The translations under genes and the position numbers were made by a program. A DNA stretch of 5,993 bases from Colimorpha_A sp964630635 (lineage in GTDB: Bacteria; Bacillota; Clostridia; Oscillospirales; CAG-272). The notes under the pieces were generated by a model, which worked only from the letters and a program-made list of their open reading frames with translations, searched no databases and was not told the origin of the DNA. Of the stretch, positions 1 to 5,742 are shown one piece after another (the stretch's first letter is position 1; every line of letters starts with the position of its first letter). Location: NCBI GenBank assembly GCA_964630635.1, contig CAZVVM010000103.1:1-5993 (forward strand). Reading direction: 5' to 3'.

Positions 1-499
1 TAGCGAACTTCGGGCTTACGCGGATAACGACGTCACCGAAGATCGTGCTTCTGTCGTTCGACGCGATCTTAACGGAAACGATCTCCTTGTCAGCAACACC
101 TGCTTCTTCTGCATCCTCGGGGGTGATGTGAATATGACGCTTTGCGATGATAACGCCGCTGTCAAGATCAACCTCGCCGCAAGGTCCAACGAGCTTACAG
201 CCGGGAGTGCCCGCGAGATCGCCGCTTTCACGGACGGGAGCGGAGATGCCGAGGGTACGCGCGTCGGTGAAGGAAACCTCAACCTGCGAAGCGGGACGGG
301 CGGGTCCGAGAATGATTACGTTAGGAATAGACTTCTTCGGTCCGACTACGGTGCAGCGCTCTTCACAAGCGTACTGACCAGGCTGGGAGAGGTCCTTTTT
401 CTTTGTAAGAGTTGCGCCCTTTCCGAAAAGAGCTTCGATATGTTCTTCGGTCAGGTGGATATGACGAGCCGAAGTTTCAACGAGAACTTTGTTTGCCAT
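1..499 (-). CDS. pduL: Phosphate propanoyltransferase (PduL-type phosphotransacylase), 3' end cut by window edge
   Basis: The 166 visible residues translate without a stop to the left edge, so the C-terminus is missing (family members are usually about 200-220 residues). PduL enzymes exchange acyl-CoA plus phosphate for acyl-phosphate plus CoA, typically feeding acetate or propionate kinase for ATP. Two copies of the family's zinc-binding histidine motif are visible: ARHIHLT at residues 11-17 and KRHIHIT at 120-126, followed by PEDA and a segment reading FGDVVIRVSPKF near the cut. The expected LEMH-type third motif would lie outside the window. Only about ten residues precede the first motif, so there is no room for the encapsulation peptide of microcompartment-associated PduL; a cytosolic housekeeping role is inferred. 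Start ATG at 497-499 has GAGGAA about 6-7 bases upstream. The gene is divergent from the tepA-like gene and has a good promoter of its own. Confidence 0.93.
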   Translation of the reverse strand, partial: MANKVLVETSARHIHLTEEHIEALFGKGATLTKKKDLSQPGQYACEERCTVVGPKKSIPNVIILGPARPASQVEVSFTDARTLGISAPVRESGDLAGTPGCKLVGPCGEVDLDSGVIIAKRHIHITPEDAEEAGVADKEIVSVKIASNDRSTIFGDVVIRVSPKFA

Positions 500-525
500 T
501 TTGTGTTCCTCACTTAAATATTTTA

Positions 526-554
526 ATTACAAAAGTATTATACTATATTATAGT
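526..554 (+). promoter_or_regulatory. Candidate promoter for the tepA-like gene
   Basis: On the plus strand ATTACA (526-531) is followed after 17 bases by TATAGT (549-554). These match the consensus boxes at 4/6 and 5/6 positions. The predicted start near 560 leaves a leader of about 45 bases before the ATG at 605. The region is very A/T rich, so chance matches are likely and this call is weaker than the opposing one. Confidence 0.4.
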
Positions 555-565
555 GAAAAAGTAAA
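537..565 (-). promoter_or_regulatory. Sigma-A type promoter for pduL
   Basis: On the minus strand a -35 box TTTACT (560-565) is followed after 17 bases by a perfect -10 box TATAAT (537-542). Transcription would begin near 530, giving a leader of about 30 bases with the ribosome site at 506-511. A second TATAAT at 547-552 lies inside the spacer. The element overlaps the promoter proposed for the divergent gene. Confidence 0.7.
542..554. repeat. Perfect 13-base palindrome between divergent genes
   Basis: ACTATA (542-547) and TATAGT (549-554) are exact inverted repeats around the single base at 548. The palindrome lies inside both divergent promoters and overlaps the -10 region of each. It could be an operator, or simply the by-product of two opposing TATA-like boxes. 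Confidence 0.45.
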
Positions 566-604
566 GTGGATTTGAAAAAATTCCGTAAAAACGGGGGATA
601 AATA

Positions 605-1255
605 ATGGAAAATACAGAGAAAACGCAGGGTGAGATGAAGGACGGCGCGGTCACCGAGGGGCGAATTCATTTTCTTACGATAATCGGTCAGGTCGAGGGG
701 CATTATCTGCTTCCCGACGGGCAGAAGGTCACGAAATACGAGCATATGCTCCCCGCGCTTGCTGAAATTGAGGAGCGGCGTGATATTGAGGGGCTTTTGC
801 TGCTTATAAACACCGTCGGCGGTGACGTTGAAGCGGGGCTTGCGATATCCGAGATGATCGCGGGAATGAGCAAGCCGACTGTGTCGCTCGTCCTCGGCGG
901 TGGTCATTCGATCGGTATTCCGCTTGCGGTCGCGGCGAAAAGGTCGTTTATCGTGCCTTCGGCGACGATGACGCTCCATCCCGTACGCATCAACGGGCTT
1001 GTGATAGGTGTACCGCAGAGCTTTGAAAATTTGAGCAAGATGCAGGACAGGATAGTGTCGTTTACCTGCCGAAATTCTCGTGTAAGCGAAAGCTCGCTCC
1101 GTTCGCTTATGATGAAGACTGATGAGATGGCAACCGACATCGGAACGCTTCTCGACGGTGCGGAAGCGGTTGAGATAGGGCTGATCGATTCGCTCGGCAC
1201 GCTATCCGACGCTATTTCCGCGCTTAAGGATATGATCGAAAAGAAAAGGGCTTGA
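605..1255 (+). CDS. tepA: TepA-like ClpP-family serine protease
   Basis: This 216-residue protein belongs to the ClpP/crotonase fold. The closest family I recognise is TepA (YmfB) of Bacillus, a cytosolic ClpP-like peptidase reported to aid protein export, probably by degrading signal peptides. Visible features are the oxyanion strand INTVGGD (68-74), nucleophile Ser102 in GGGHSIGIPLAVA (98-110), catalytic His125 in MTLHPVR, and a probable catalytic Asp178 in TDIG before the EAVEIGLIDSLG segment (187-198). The nucleophile motif is GHSIG rather than the GxAAS/M of true ClpP, which separates TepA from housekeeping ClpP. The charged first 18 residues resemble no signal peptide. ATG at 605 has GGGGGA (593-598) six bases upstream. 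The gene is followed closely by thioredoxin on the same strand with no terminator between, so some read-through is likely. Protease class is secure; the export role is by analogy. Confidence 0.88.
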   Translation: MENTEKTQGEMKDGAVTEGRIHFLTIIGQVEGHYLLPDGQKVTKYEHMLPALAEIEERRDIEGLLLLINTVGGDVEAGLAISEMIAGMSKPTVSLVLGGGHSIGIPLAVAAKRSFIVPSATMTLHPVRINGLVIGVPQSFENLSKMQDRIVSFTCRNSRVSESSLRSLMMKTDEMATDIGTLLDGAEAVEIGLIDSLGTLSDAISALKDMIEKKRA

Positions 1256-1280
1256 CCTTTTACCGAAAATAGGTTATAAT
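1252..1280 (+). promoter_or_regulatory. Strong sigma-A promoter for trxA
   Basis: TTGACC (1252-1257) and a perfect TATAAT (1275-1280) are separated by exactly 17 bases, matching consensus at 5/6 and 6/6. The TGA stop codon of the upstream protease gene (1253-1255) lies within the -35 box. Initiation would fall near 1287, about 25 bases before the thioredoxin ATG, whose AAGGAG site is at 1301-1306. Confidence 0.85.
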
Positions 1281-1312
1281 TCTCTTGAAAAATCATCTCA
1301 AAGGAGAATAAT

Positions 1313-1621
1313 ATGAAACACGTAAATACTGCTGAATTTGATGCGCTTATAAACGAGGGCAAGACTGTTCTTGTTGATTTCTTTGCTACATGGTGCGGCC
1401 CCTGCAAGATGCTTGCGCCCGTGCTTGAAGAGGTTGCTCCCGATTATCCCGACGTTGAGTTCGTCAAGGTTGACGTTGACGAGGAAGGTGAGCTTGCGCG
1501 CCGTTACGGCGTAAGCGTTATTCCGACGCTCTTCGTTATAAAGAACGGCGAGATCACCGCTAACACAAAGGGTTATCTTAACGCAGACGAGCTTCGCGCG
1601 TTTATAGACGGTGGACTTTGA
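1313..1621 (+). CDS. trxA: Thioredoxin
   Basis: This 102-residue protein is a standard single-domain thioredoxin, a cytosolic dithiol protein that reduces disulfides and methionine sulfoxide reductases. The classical active site WCGPC is at residues 27-31 after the VLVDFFAT strand (19-26), and the cis-proline is Pro71 in VIPT. The buried Asp22 typical of thioredoxins is also present in LVDFF. Length is normal for the family. ATG at 1313 has AAGGAG with a six-base spacer. A dedicated promoter lies directly upstream. The downstream Fe-S gene starts on the last base of this gene's stop codon, so the two proteins are probably made together and act in the same electron-transfer route. Confidence 0.97.
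   Translation: MKHVNTAEFDALINEGKTVLVDFFATWCGPCKMLAPVLEEVAPDYPDVEFVKVDVDEEGELARRYGVSVIPTLFVIKNGEITANTKGYLNADELRAFIDGGL
1610..1614 (+). promoter_or_regulatory. Ribosome site deciding the start of the FTR-like gene
   Basis: GGTGG inside the last codons of thioredoxin lies six bases before the ATG at 1621. A TTG three bases earlier (1618) is also in frame, but the ATG has the better codon and spacing. The TGATG overlap with the thioredoxin stop indicates coupled translation. Confidence 0.6.
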
Positions 1622-1818
1622 TGAAGATACGCCTGAACGAAAACGAGGAGGTCGTTAAGACCGTTAAGGAAGGTCTTAAAGCCAAGGGCGGTTACTGCCC
1701 CTGCCGTGTCGGCAAGAGCGAGGACATAAAGTGTATGTGTGAGGAGTTCAAGGCGCAGATCGCCGACCCGAATTTCGAGGGATACTGCCACTGTATGCTT
1801 TACTATAAGGAAAAATAA
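1621..1818 (+). CDS. Ferredoxin:thioredoxin reductase catalytic-subunit-like Fe-S protein
   Basis: This is a 65-residue acidic/basic protein with six cysteines in three CxC pairs: CPC (26-28), CMC (38-40) and CHC (56-58), followed by MLYY. This pattern marks the catalytic chain of ferredoxin:thioredoxin reductase (FTR), which uses a [4Fe-4S] cluster beside a redox-active disulfide to reduce thioredoxin with ferredoxin electrons. In the plant and cyanobacterial enzyme, as I recall it, the spacing is CPC-x16-CPC-x8-CHC. Here it is CPC-x9-CMC-x15-CHC, but the distance from first to last cysteine is the same (32). The protein is much shorter than the roughly 110-residue plastid-type subunit, and no variable subunit is encoded nearby. 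Overlap with the thioredoxin stop codon (shared base 1621) supports thioredoxin as partner. The family call is firm; activity as a true FTR is inferred. Confidence 0.85.
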   Translation: MKIRLNENEEVVKTVKEGLKAKGGYCPCRVGKSEDIKCMCEEFKAQIADPNFEGYCHCMLYYKEK

Positions 1819-1820
1819 AA

Positions 1821-1861
1821 AGAACCGATTTAAGCTTTATCGCTTAAATCGGTTCTCTTTT
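1821..1861. terminator. Bidirectional intrinsic terminator between convergent operons
   Basis: A perfect 15-bp stem (1821-1835 with 1842-1856) closes a six-base loop. It is followed by CTTTT on the plus strand. On the minus strand it is followed by a T-rich run complementary to 1811-1820, which covers the last codons of the FTR-like gene. It starts three bases after that gene's stop codon and ten bases from the stop of the opposing methionine sulfoxide reductase gene, so it serves both. Confidence 0.92.
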
Positions 1862-1866
1862 CGTTA

Positions 1867-2325
1867 TTATGCTTTCGTTTTATCGAGAACCATACTGATT
1901 CCGTAAGCGACCTCAACGAGGCCTTCGTTGTTCTGACCGTGGAAGCGGTCGACGGTCGCGCTGTCGATATCAAGGACACCGTAGAGCTTTCCGTTTTTGT
2001 AGATCGGGAAAACGATCTCGCTCATCGTCTCGGGGTCGCAAGAGATATAATCGCCGTAGTTATGAACGTTGGGAACGACTATCGGTTCGTCTGCCTGCGC
2101 GGATCTTCCGCATACGCCGTGTCCAAGCTCGATCTCGGTGCAGGCGGGCTTGCCCTGGAACGGTCCGAGTATCAGCTTGCCGTCGCGGAGAATGTAGAAG
2201 CCGACCCAGTTTACGTCGATCATATTCTCGTAAATATAAGCGGCGATATTTGAGAGAGCGGTGACTTCGTATTCAACTCCCTCTGATATGAGAAGTATAT
2301 TTCTTTTTATGTTATCGAATGTCAT
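1867..2325 (-). CDS. msrC: Free methionine-(R)-sulfoxide reductase (GAF domain, MsrC/YebR type)
   Basis: This 152-residue protein is a single GAF domain that reduces free methionine-(R)-sulfoxide, with thioredoxin as the usual reductant. Characteristic segments are NWVGFYIL (39-46), GPFQGKPAC (54-62), GHGVCG (68-73), ISCD (94-97), SEIVFPI (102-108) and GVLDIDS (116-122). Cys62, Cys72 and Cys96 correspond to the three conserved cysteines of the E. coli enzyme (84, 94 and 118). A longer reading frame extends upstream, but its extra 24 residues are the upstream gene in another frame. ATG at 2325 is preferred because AAGGA lies about 8 bases before it and the family N-terminus begins here. The stop of the upstream membrane-protein gene is one base away, indicating coupling. 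It is the last gene of the leftward operon and converges on thioredoxin, its likely electron donor. Confidence 0.93.
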   Translation of the reverse strand: MTFDNIKRNILLISEGVEYEVTALSNIAAYIYENMIDVNWVGFYILRDGKLILGPFQGKPACTEIELGHGVCGRSAQADEPIVVPNVHNYGDYISCDPETMSEIVFPIYKNGKLYGVLDIDSATVDRFHGQNNEGLVEVAYGISMVLDKTKA

Positions 2326-2326
2326 A

Positions 2327-2605
2327 TCATTTTCCTTTCTTTGATAAGCGGATGACGATTCCCGCCGTGATCTGCGCAAGTGAGAGAAGGACTGCAATGG
2401 CGATCGGTATTATGCCCACAAGATTATCCTTGTCGATTATAAGATGCAATCCGTAAACTAATGAAGCTATCGTTGCCGCGACGCCGATAAGTGCGATGAT
2501 GATCGCAAGGACGCGGTAGCGCTTTTTCGTCTTCTTTTCTTCCGGAACGACGAGCATCATAAGCTCCAAATAGATCTCGATGAGAATTTCAAAGAGTATG
2601 TCCAT
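2327..2605 (-). CDS. Small two-helix membrane protein of unknown function
   Basis: I do not recognise a characterised family for this 92-residue protein. The first 20 residues are hydrophobic with regularly spaced acids (MDILFEILIEIYLELMMLVV), followed by a basic linker (KKTKKRYR, 24-31). Two clear transmembrane segments follow at about 32-57 and 62-86, and a basic tail (RLSKKGK). By the positive-inside rule both termini are probably cytoplasmic. The ATG at 2605 lacks a good ribosome site. An in-frame ATG at 2557 has GGAG (2564-2567) six bases upstream and would give a 76-residue form without the amphipathic N-terminus, so the start is uncertain. It lies 23 bases after the isomerase gene and one base before the methionine sulfoxide reductase gene, within one apparent operon. 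Confidence 0.75.
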   Translation of the reverse strand: MDILFEILIEIYLELMMLVVPEEKKTKKRYRVLAIIIALIGVAATIASLVYGLHLIIDKDNLVGIIPIAIAVLLSLAQITAGIVIRLSKKGK

Positions 2606-2628
2606 ATTGATTTACGGTACCGTGTTTA

Positions 2629-3453
2629 TCAGCGGGCAATAAGCTTTTCGAGCAGTTCCTTTGCCATAAGAATATCCTTGATCTGCTGATCGCCCTCGAT
2701 CTCGCGCTCGATGGTGATAGAACCGTCGTAGCCGATCTCCTTTAAGCGTGCGATGAAGGCGGGATAATTTACCTTTCCTTCGCCGAGCGGCTTTTCTTCG
2801 CCGAGGTCTCTGCCGTTCGTCGGGTAGCAGCCGTCTTTTCCGTGGATATCCTTGACGTACTGACCGAAGGTGTCGAGCGCGTCAACGGGATTTGCCTTAC
2901 CGTAAAGGATAAGGTTTGCGGGGTCGAGGTTGATTCCGAGGTTGGGAAGTCCAATATCCTCAATCGTTCTGCGGAGGGTGACGGGGGTCTCCTGTCCCGT
3001 TTCAAAGAGGAAGTACTGTCCGTTTTCCAGGCAGTGGCTTGCGATCTTGCGAAGCACCTCGACGACGTCCTTATAGAGGTCTGACATCGGGTTTTCGGGA
3101 AGGAAGCCGACGTGCGTTGCGATCTGAGTAACGCCGAGCTTCTTACCGAAGTCGGAGCCGAGAATGAGGTCTTCGACTCTTTCGTTACGCAAATAGGTAG
3201 GCACGATACCGAGGGTGTTTTGTCCTTCGTAGAAGTTCCACGCTGTTTTTCCTCTCCAACCGCACCAGAGGGTTGAAAGCGTTACGCCGTATTCGCTTAA
3301 GGCATACTTGATCTTTTCTGCCGCTTCGTCGGTGTAGCACTCCATATTCCAGCATTTGATCTGGCAGGAGGAAAGCCCCATATCCTTGACCTTTTTGATC
3401 TCCGCTACTATGTCCACGTTTGGCTCGAGCGATACAAGTACTCCTATTTTCAT
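2629..3453 (-). CDS. Sugar phosphate isomerase/epimerase (xylose-isomerase-like TIM barrel)
   Basis: This 274-residue protein fits the AP-endonuclease-2/xylose-isomerase-like TIM-barrel superfamily, which includes D-tagatose 3-epimerase, IolE and IolI. The four metal ligands expected of the epimerase group can be placed: Glu151 in FETGQE, Asp177 in INLDPAN, His204 in DIHGKD, and Glu249 in ITIERE. GEGKVNY (224-230) and GYDGSITIE (241-249) are typical barrel-end segments. It has no signal peptide and should be cytosolic. ATG at 3453 has AGGA eight bases upstream and is 13 bases after the hydratase stop, so the pair is co-transcribed. Substrate cannot be read from the sequence; a sugar, sugar acid or inositol derivative is plausible. 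The superfamily is also annotated as hydroxypyruvate isomerase-like, and I cannot exclude that. Confidence 0.87.
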   Translation of the reverse strand: MKIGVLVSLEPNVDIVAEIKKVKDMGLSSCQIKCWNMECYTDEAAEKIKYALSEYGVTLSTLWCGWRGKTAWNFYEGQNTLGIVPTYLRNERVEDLILGSDFGKKLGVTQIATHVGFLPENPMSDLYKDVVEVLRKIASHCLENGQYFLFETGQETPVTLRRTIEDIGLPNLGINLDPANLILYGKANPVDALDTFGQYVKDIHGKDGCYPTNGRDLGEEKPLGEGKVNYPAFIARLKEIGYDGSITIEREIEGDQQIKDILMAKELLEKLIAR

Positions 3454-3466
3454 AGTGTTATTCCTT

Positions 3467-5638
3467 TCAGCTTCTGTAATAGTTAATCAGACATCCGTCG
3501 AGGATTATCTGTCTTTCGTCGTCTGTCATATTCGAGACGGTAAGAGTAAGCGGTTTCTTTTCGCCGTTCTCCTTTATGACGAAGGCGTTGAAAACGTCGG
3601 TCTTGCTCGTTATCGCGTCCTTGACACCGAGAACGAGGATGTAGTCTCCGACTTCAAAATCGGGCTCGGTCTCGGAAAGGAAGGGAAGCATACCCCAGTT
3701 TATGAGGTTCGAGCGGTAACGCTTTGTTGCATATTCGAGCGCGATGTTGGCAGAACCGCCGAGAACTCTCTGGCAGGACGCCGCCTGTTCACGCGCAGAG
3801 CCGTCACCCGGCTTTCTTGCGTAAATTACGCTTCCGATCTGGGGAAGCTCACTCACGCCCGTCAGCTCGTTTACCGTCTTGCATACCGCCTCGCGCGGCT
3901 TCTCGCTTACGGTTGCCTTTGCGCGGGAAACGTACTCGGGATCCTTACGCGAGAGGGCGAACTCTGCGAGCTTGAGAGGATTGGAACGGTAGGACGAGGT
4001 CTCGCCCGAGGGGATAAGCTCGTCTGTCGTCGTTACTGCGTCGGTTATGTATGAGCAGACCTTCATCAGGATATTATCTCCGAGGGCGGGCATATTCGGC
4101 CAGTCTGCGATGTTCGGTCCGAAGCGAAGCTCAACTGTCGGGTCGGGCTTGCCGAAGCCGTTGTAAACGCGGCTCTTATATGCGGAGTCGTCGTAAACGT
4201 AGTTCGGCTCGGTATAGTCGATATCAAGGTCGGTAGCGGCTGTAAGAATACCGCCGTTTGCTGCCGTTGCGGCGATCGAACGCGCGTCCATAAGTGCAAC
4301 GAATGCGCTCTGGTTATTACCGGGCTTCGAGCCCTCGCGGTTCGGGAAGTTACGGGTTGAATGGCGAATGGAGAGGCATCCGTTTGCGGGAACGTCGCCT
4401 GCGCCGAAGCAGGGACCGCAGAACGCCGTGCGGAGCGTTACGCCGCTTCCGAGCAGGTCGGAGGCAGTGCCTTCCTTCATAAGCTGTGTCATAACGGGCT
4501 GGGACGCGGGATAAGCCGAGAGGGCAAACTCGCCGTTTCCGATGCTCTTGCCGCGCAGAATATCGGCAGCCGCTACGAGATTATCGTATATACCGCCCGC
4601 GCATCCTGCAATTACGCCCTGCTCGACGCGGATATTTCCGTTTTCGTCGATCTTTGAGAAAAGCTCGGTAAGTCCAAAGCGTTCAAGGATGCCCTTGGGG
4701 TCGGCTTTAAGCTCGTTTACGGTTACTGCGTTTCCGGGATGGAAGGGAAGCGCGATCATACTTTCGACCTTCGAAAGGTCGACCGTTACCATAGAATCGT
4801 AATAAGCGACGGGTGCGGGCTTAAGCTCCTTGTACGCCTCGGGGCGTCCGTGCTTCTCGAAGTATTCCTTGGTCTTTTCGTCGGTTACCCAGATGGACGA
4901 GAGGCAGGTGGTCTCTGTCGTCATAACGTCGATTCCGTTACGGAATTCGATCGGGAGATTCTTTACGCCCTCGCCGACGAACTCAAGCACCTTATTCTTA
5001 ACGAAGCCCGACGAAAATACCGCGCCGATGAGCGCGATAGCGACGTCGTGAGGTCCGACGCCCTTCTTCGGGGCGCCGATAAGGTTGATAGCCACGACCT
5101 CGGGCATCGGTATATCGTAGGTCTTTTTAAGAAGCTGCTTTACAAGCTCGGGCCCGCCCTCGCCTATTGCCATAGTGCCGAGTGCTCCGTAACGCGTGTG
5201 GCTGTCCGAGCCGAGTATCATCTTTCCGCATCCGCTCATAGTCTCTCTCATATAGGAGTGAATGACCGACTGATGCGCGGGAACGTATATTCCGCCGTAT
5301 TTCTTTGCTGCGCTCAAACCGAAAAGGTGGTCGTCCTCGTTGATCGTGCCGCCGACCGCGCAAAGCGAGTTATGGCAGTTCGTGAGAACGTAGGGGAGCG
5401 GGAAGGAGGTAAGTCCGCTCGCTCTTGCGGTCTGTATTATTCCGACGTAGGTTATGTCGTGCGACGCCATAGCGTCAAAGCGTATCTTTAAATCCTTGTC
5501 ATTTCCCGAGGTGTTGTGGGCGGTCAGGATAGAATAAGCTATCGTGCCCTTTCTTGCTTCCTCGGCGGGAATATCGGAATCTTTTGTGAACGTTTCTCCG
5601 TTGAGAAGAAACACGCCGTCTTTTTCGAGTGTTATCAT
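3467..5638 (-). CDS. Aconitase-superfamily hydratase (YbhJ-like)
   Basis: This 723-residue protein has the full aconitase layout and most resembles the E. coli YbhJ group (about 750 residues), whose substrate is not established. Motifs in order: LGSDSHTRYGALGTMAIGEG (142-161), corresponding to aconitase's SDSHT; Cys346 in AGCAGG, in place of the usual SCTN; CGPC (407-410), giving the other two cluster cysteines; HSTRNFPNREGSK (426-438); GDGSAREQAA (611-620), the swivelling-domain site; and RYRSNLINWGMLP (640-652). Three cysteines suggest a [4Fe-4S] cluster. The active-site pair normally written GSSRE is GSARE, so one serine is alanine. The domain order (cluster domains first, swivel domain last) is that of aconitase A. 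ATG at 5638 has a perfect AGGAGG (5644-5649) five bases upstream, so strong translation is expected. It is first in the leftward operon, 13 bases before the isomerase gene. Hydratase/dehydratase chemistry is inferred. Confidence 0.9.
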   Translation of the reverse strand: MITLEKDGVFLLNGETFTKDSDIPAEEARKGTIAYSILTAHNTSGNDKDLKIRFDAMASHDITYVGIIQTARASGLTSFPLPYVLTNCHNSLCAVGGTINEDDHLFGLSAAKKYGGIYVPAHQSVIHSYMRETMSGCGKMILGSDSHTRYGALGTMAIGEGGPELVKQLLKKTYDIPMPEVVAINLIGAPKKGVGPHDVAIALIGAVFSSGFVKNKVLEFVGEGVKNLPIEFRNGIDVMTTETTCLSSIWVTDEKTKEYFEKHGRPEAYKELKPAPVAYYDSMVTVDLSKVESMIALPFHPGNAVTVNELKADPKGILERFGLTELFSKIDENGNIRVEQGVIAGCAGGIYDNLVAAADILRGKSIGNGEFALSAYPASQPVMTQLMKEGTASDLLGSGVTLRTAFCGPCFGAGDVPANGCLSIRHSTRNFPNREGSKPGNNQSAFVALMDARSIAATAANGGILTAATDLDIDYTEPNYVYDDSAYKSRVYNGFGKPDPTVELRFGPNIADWPNMPALGDNILMKVCSYITDAVTTTDELIPSGETSSYRSNPLKLAEFALSRKDPEYVSRAKATVSEKPREAVCKTVNELTGVSELPQIGSVIYARKPGDGSAREQAASCQRVLGGSANIALEYATKRYRSNLINWGMLPFLSETEPDFEVGDYILVLGVKDAITSKTDVFNAFVIKENGEKKPLTLTVSNMTDDERQIILDGCLINYYRS

Positions 5639-5662
5639 ATTTTCCTCCTATGCAGATAACGC

Positions 5663-5688
5663 AAAAGCGCCCCGAAAACGAGGCGCTT
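5663..5688 (-). terminator. Hairpin between secG and hydratase gene, probable secG terminator
   Basis: Bases 5665-5674 pair with 5679-5688 around an AAAA loop (TTTT in the minus-strand RNA), with one mismatch (5672/5681). On the minus strand the stem is followed by only four Ts and then GCG, so termination may be partial. It lies about 55 bases after the secG stop and only 26 bases before the hydratase ATG. No convincing promoter fits in that gap, so the hairpin may instead sit in the hydratase leader. Confidence 0.65.
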
Positions 5689-5742
5689 CTGAAATCAATA
5701 TTAGATCTTGACGCCGCAAATATTCAGCGGATGTCGTTTAAA

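Noticed and set aside
128..517. Plus-strand frame opposite pduL
   Set aside because: The minus strand encodes an unmistakable PduL with both histidine motifs, whereas the plus-strand product resembles nothing and has a poor start context.
548..1407. Minus-strand frames opposite the tepA-like and thioredoxin genes
   Set aside because: They cross the promoters and several real genes and lack domain signatures. They are explained as shadows of the plus-strand coding sequence.
2326..2397. Upstream extension of the methionine sulfoxide reductase by 24 residues
   Set aside because: The extra residues are the membrane-protein gene read in another frame. The ATG at 2325 has a proper ribosome site and matches the family N-terminus.
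2614..2623. Ten-base palindrome ACGGTACCGT before the membrane-protein gene
   Set aside because: It is short, single-copy and has no T run or partner element. I see no support for an operator or a terminator.
3356..5491. Long plus-strand reading frames (for example 3356-4054 and 4739-5491)
   Set aside because: They are antisense to the hydratase and isomerase genes, whose translations carry clear family motifs. The plus-strand products are rich in Arg, Ser and Leu with no recognisable domain and no good ribosome sites.
5698..5727. Possible hydratase promoter CTGAAT-N18-TAATAT on the minus strand
   Set aside because: It matches consensus at only 3/6 and 4/6 with a suboptimal spacer, which is within chance for this A/T content.
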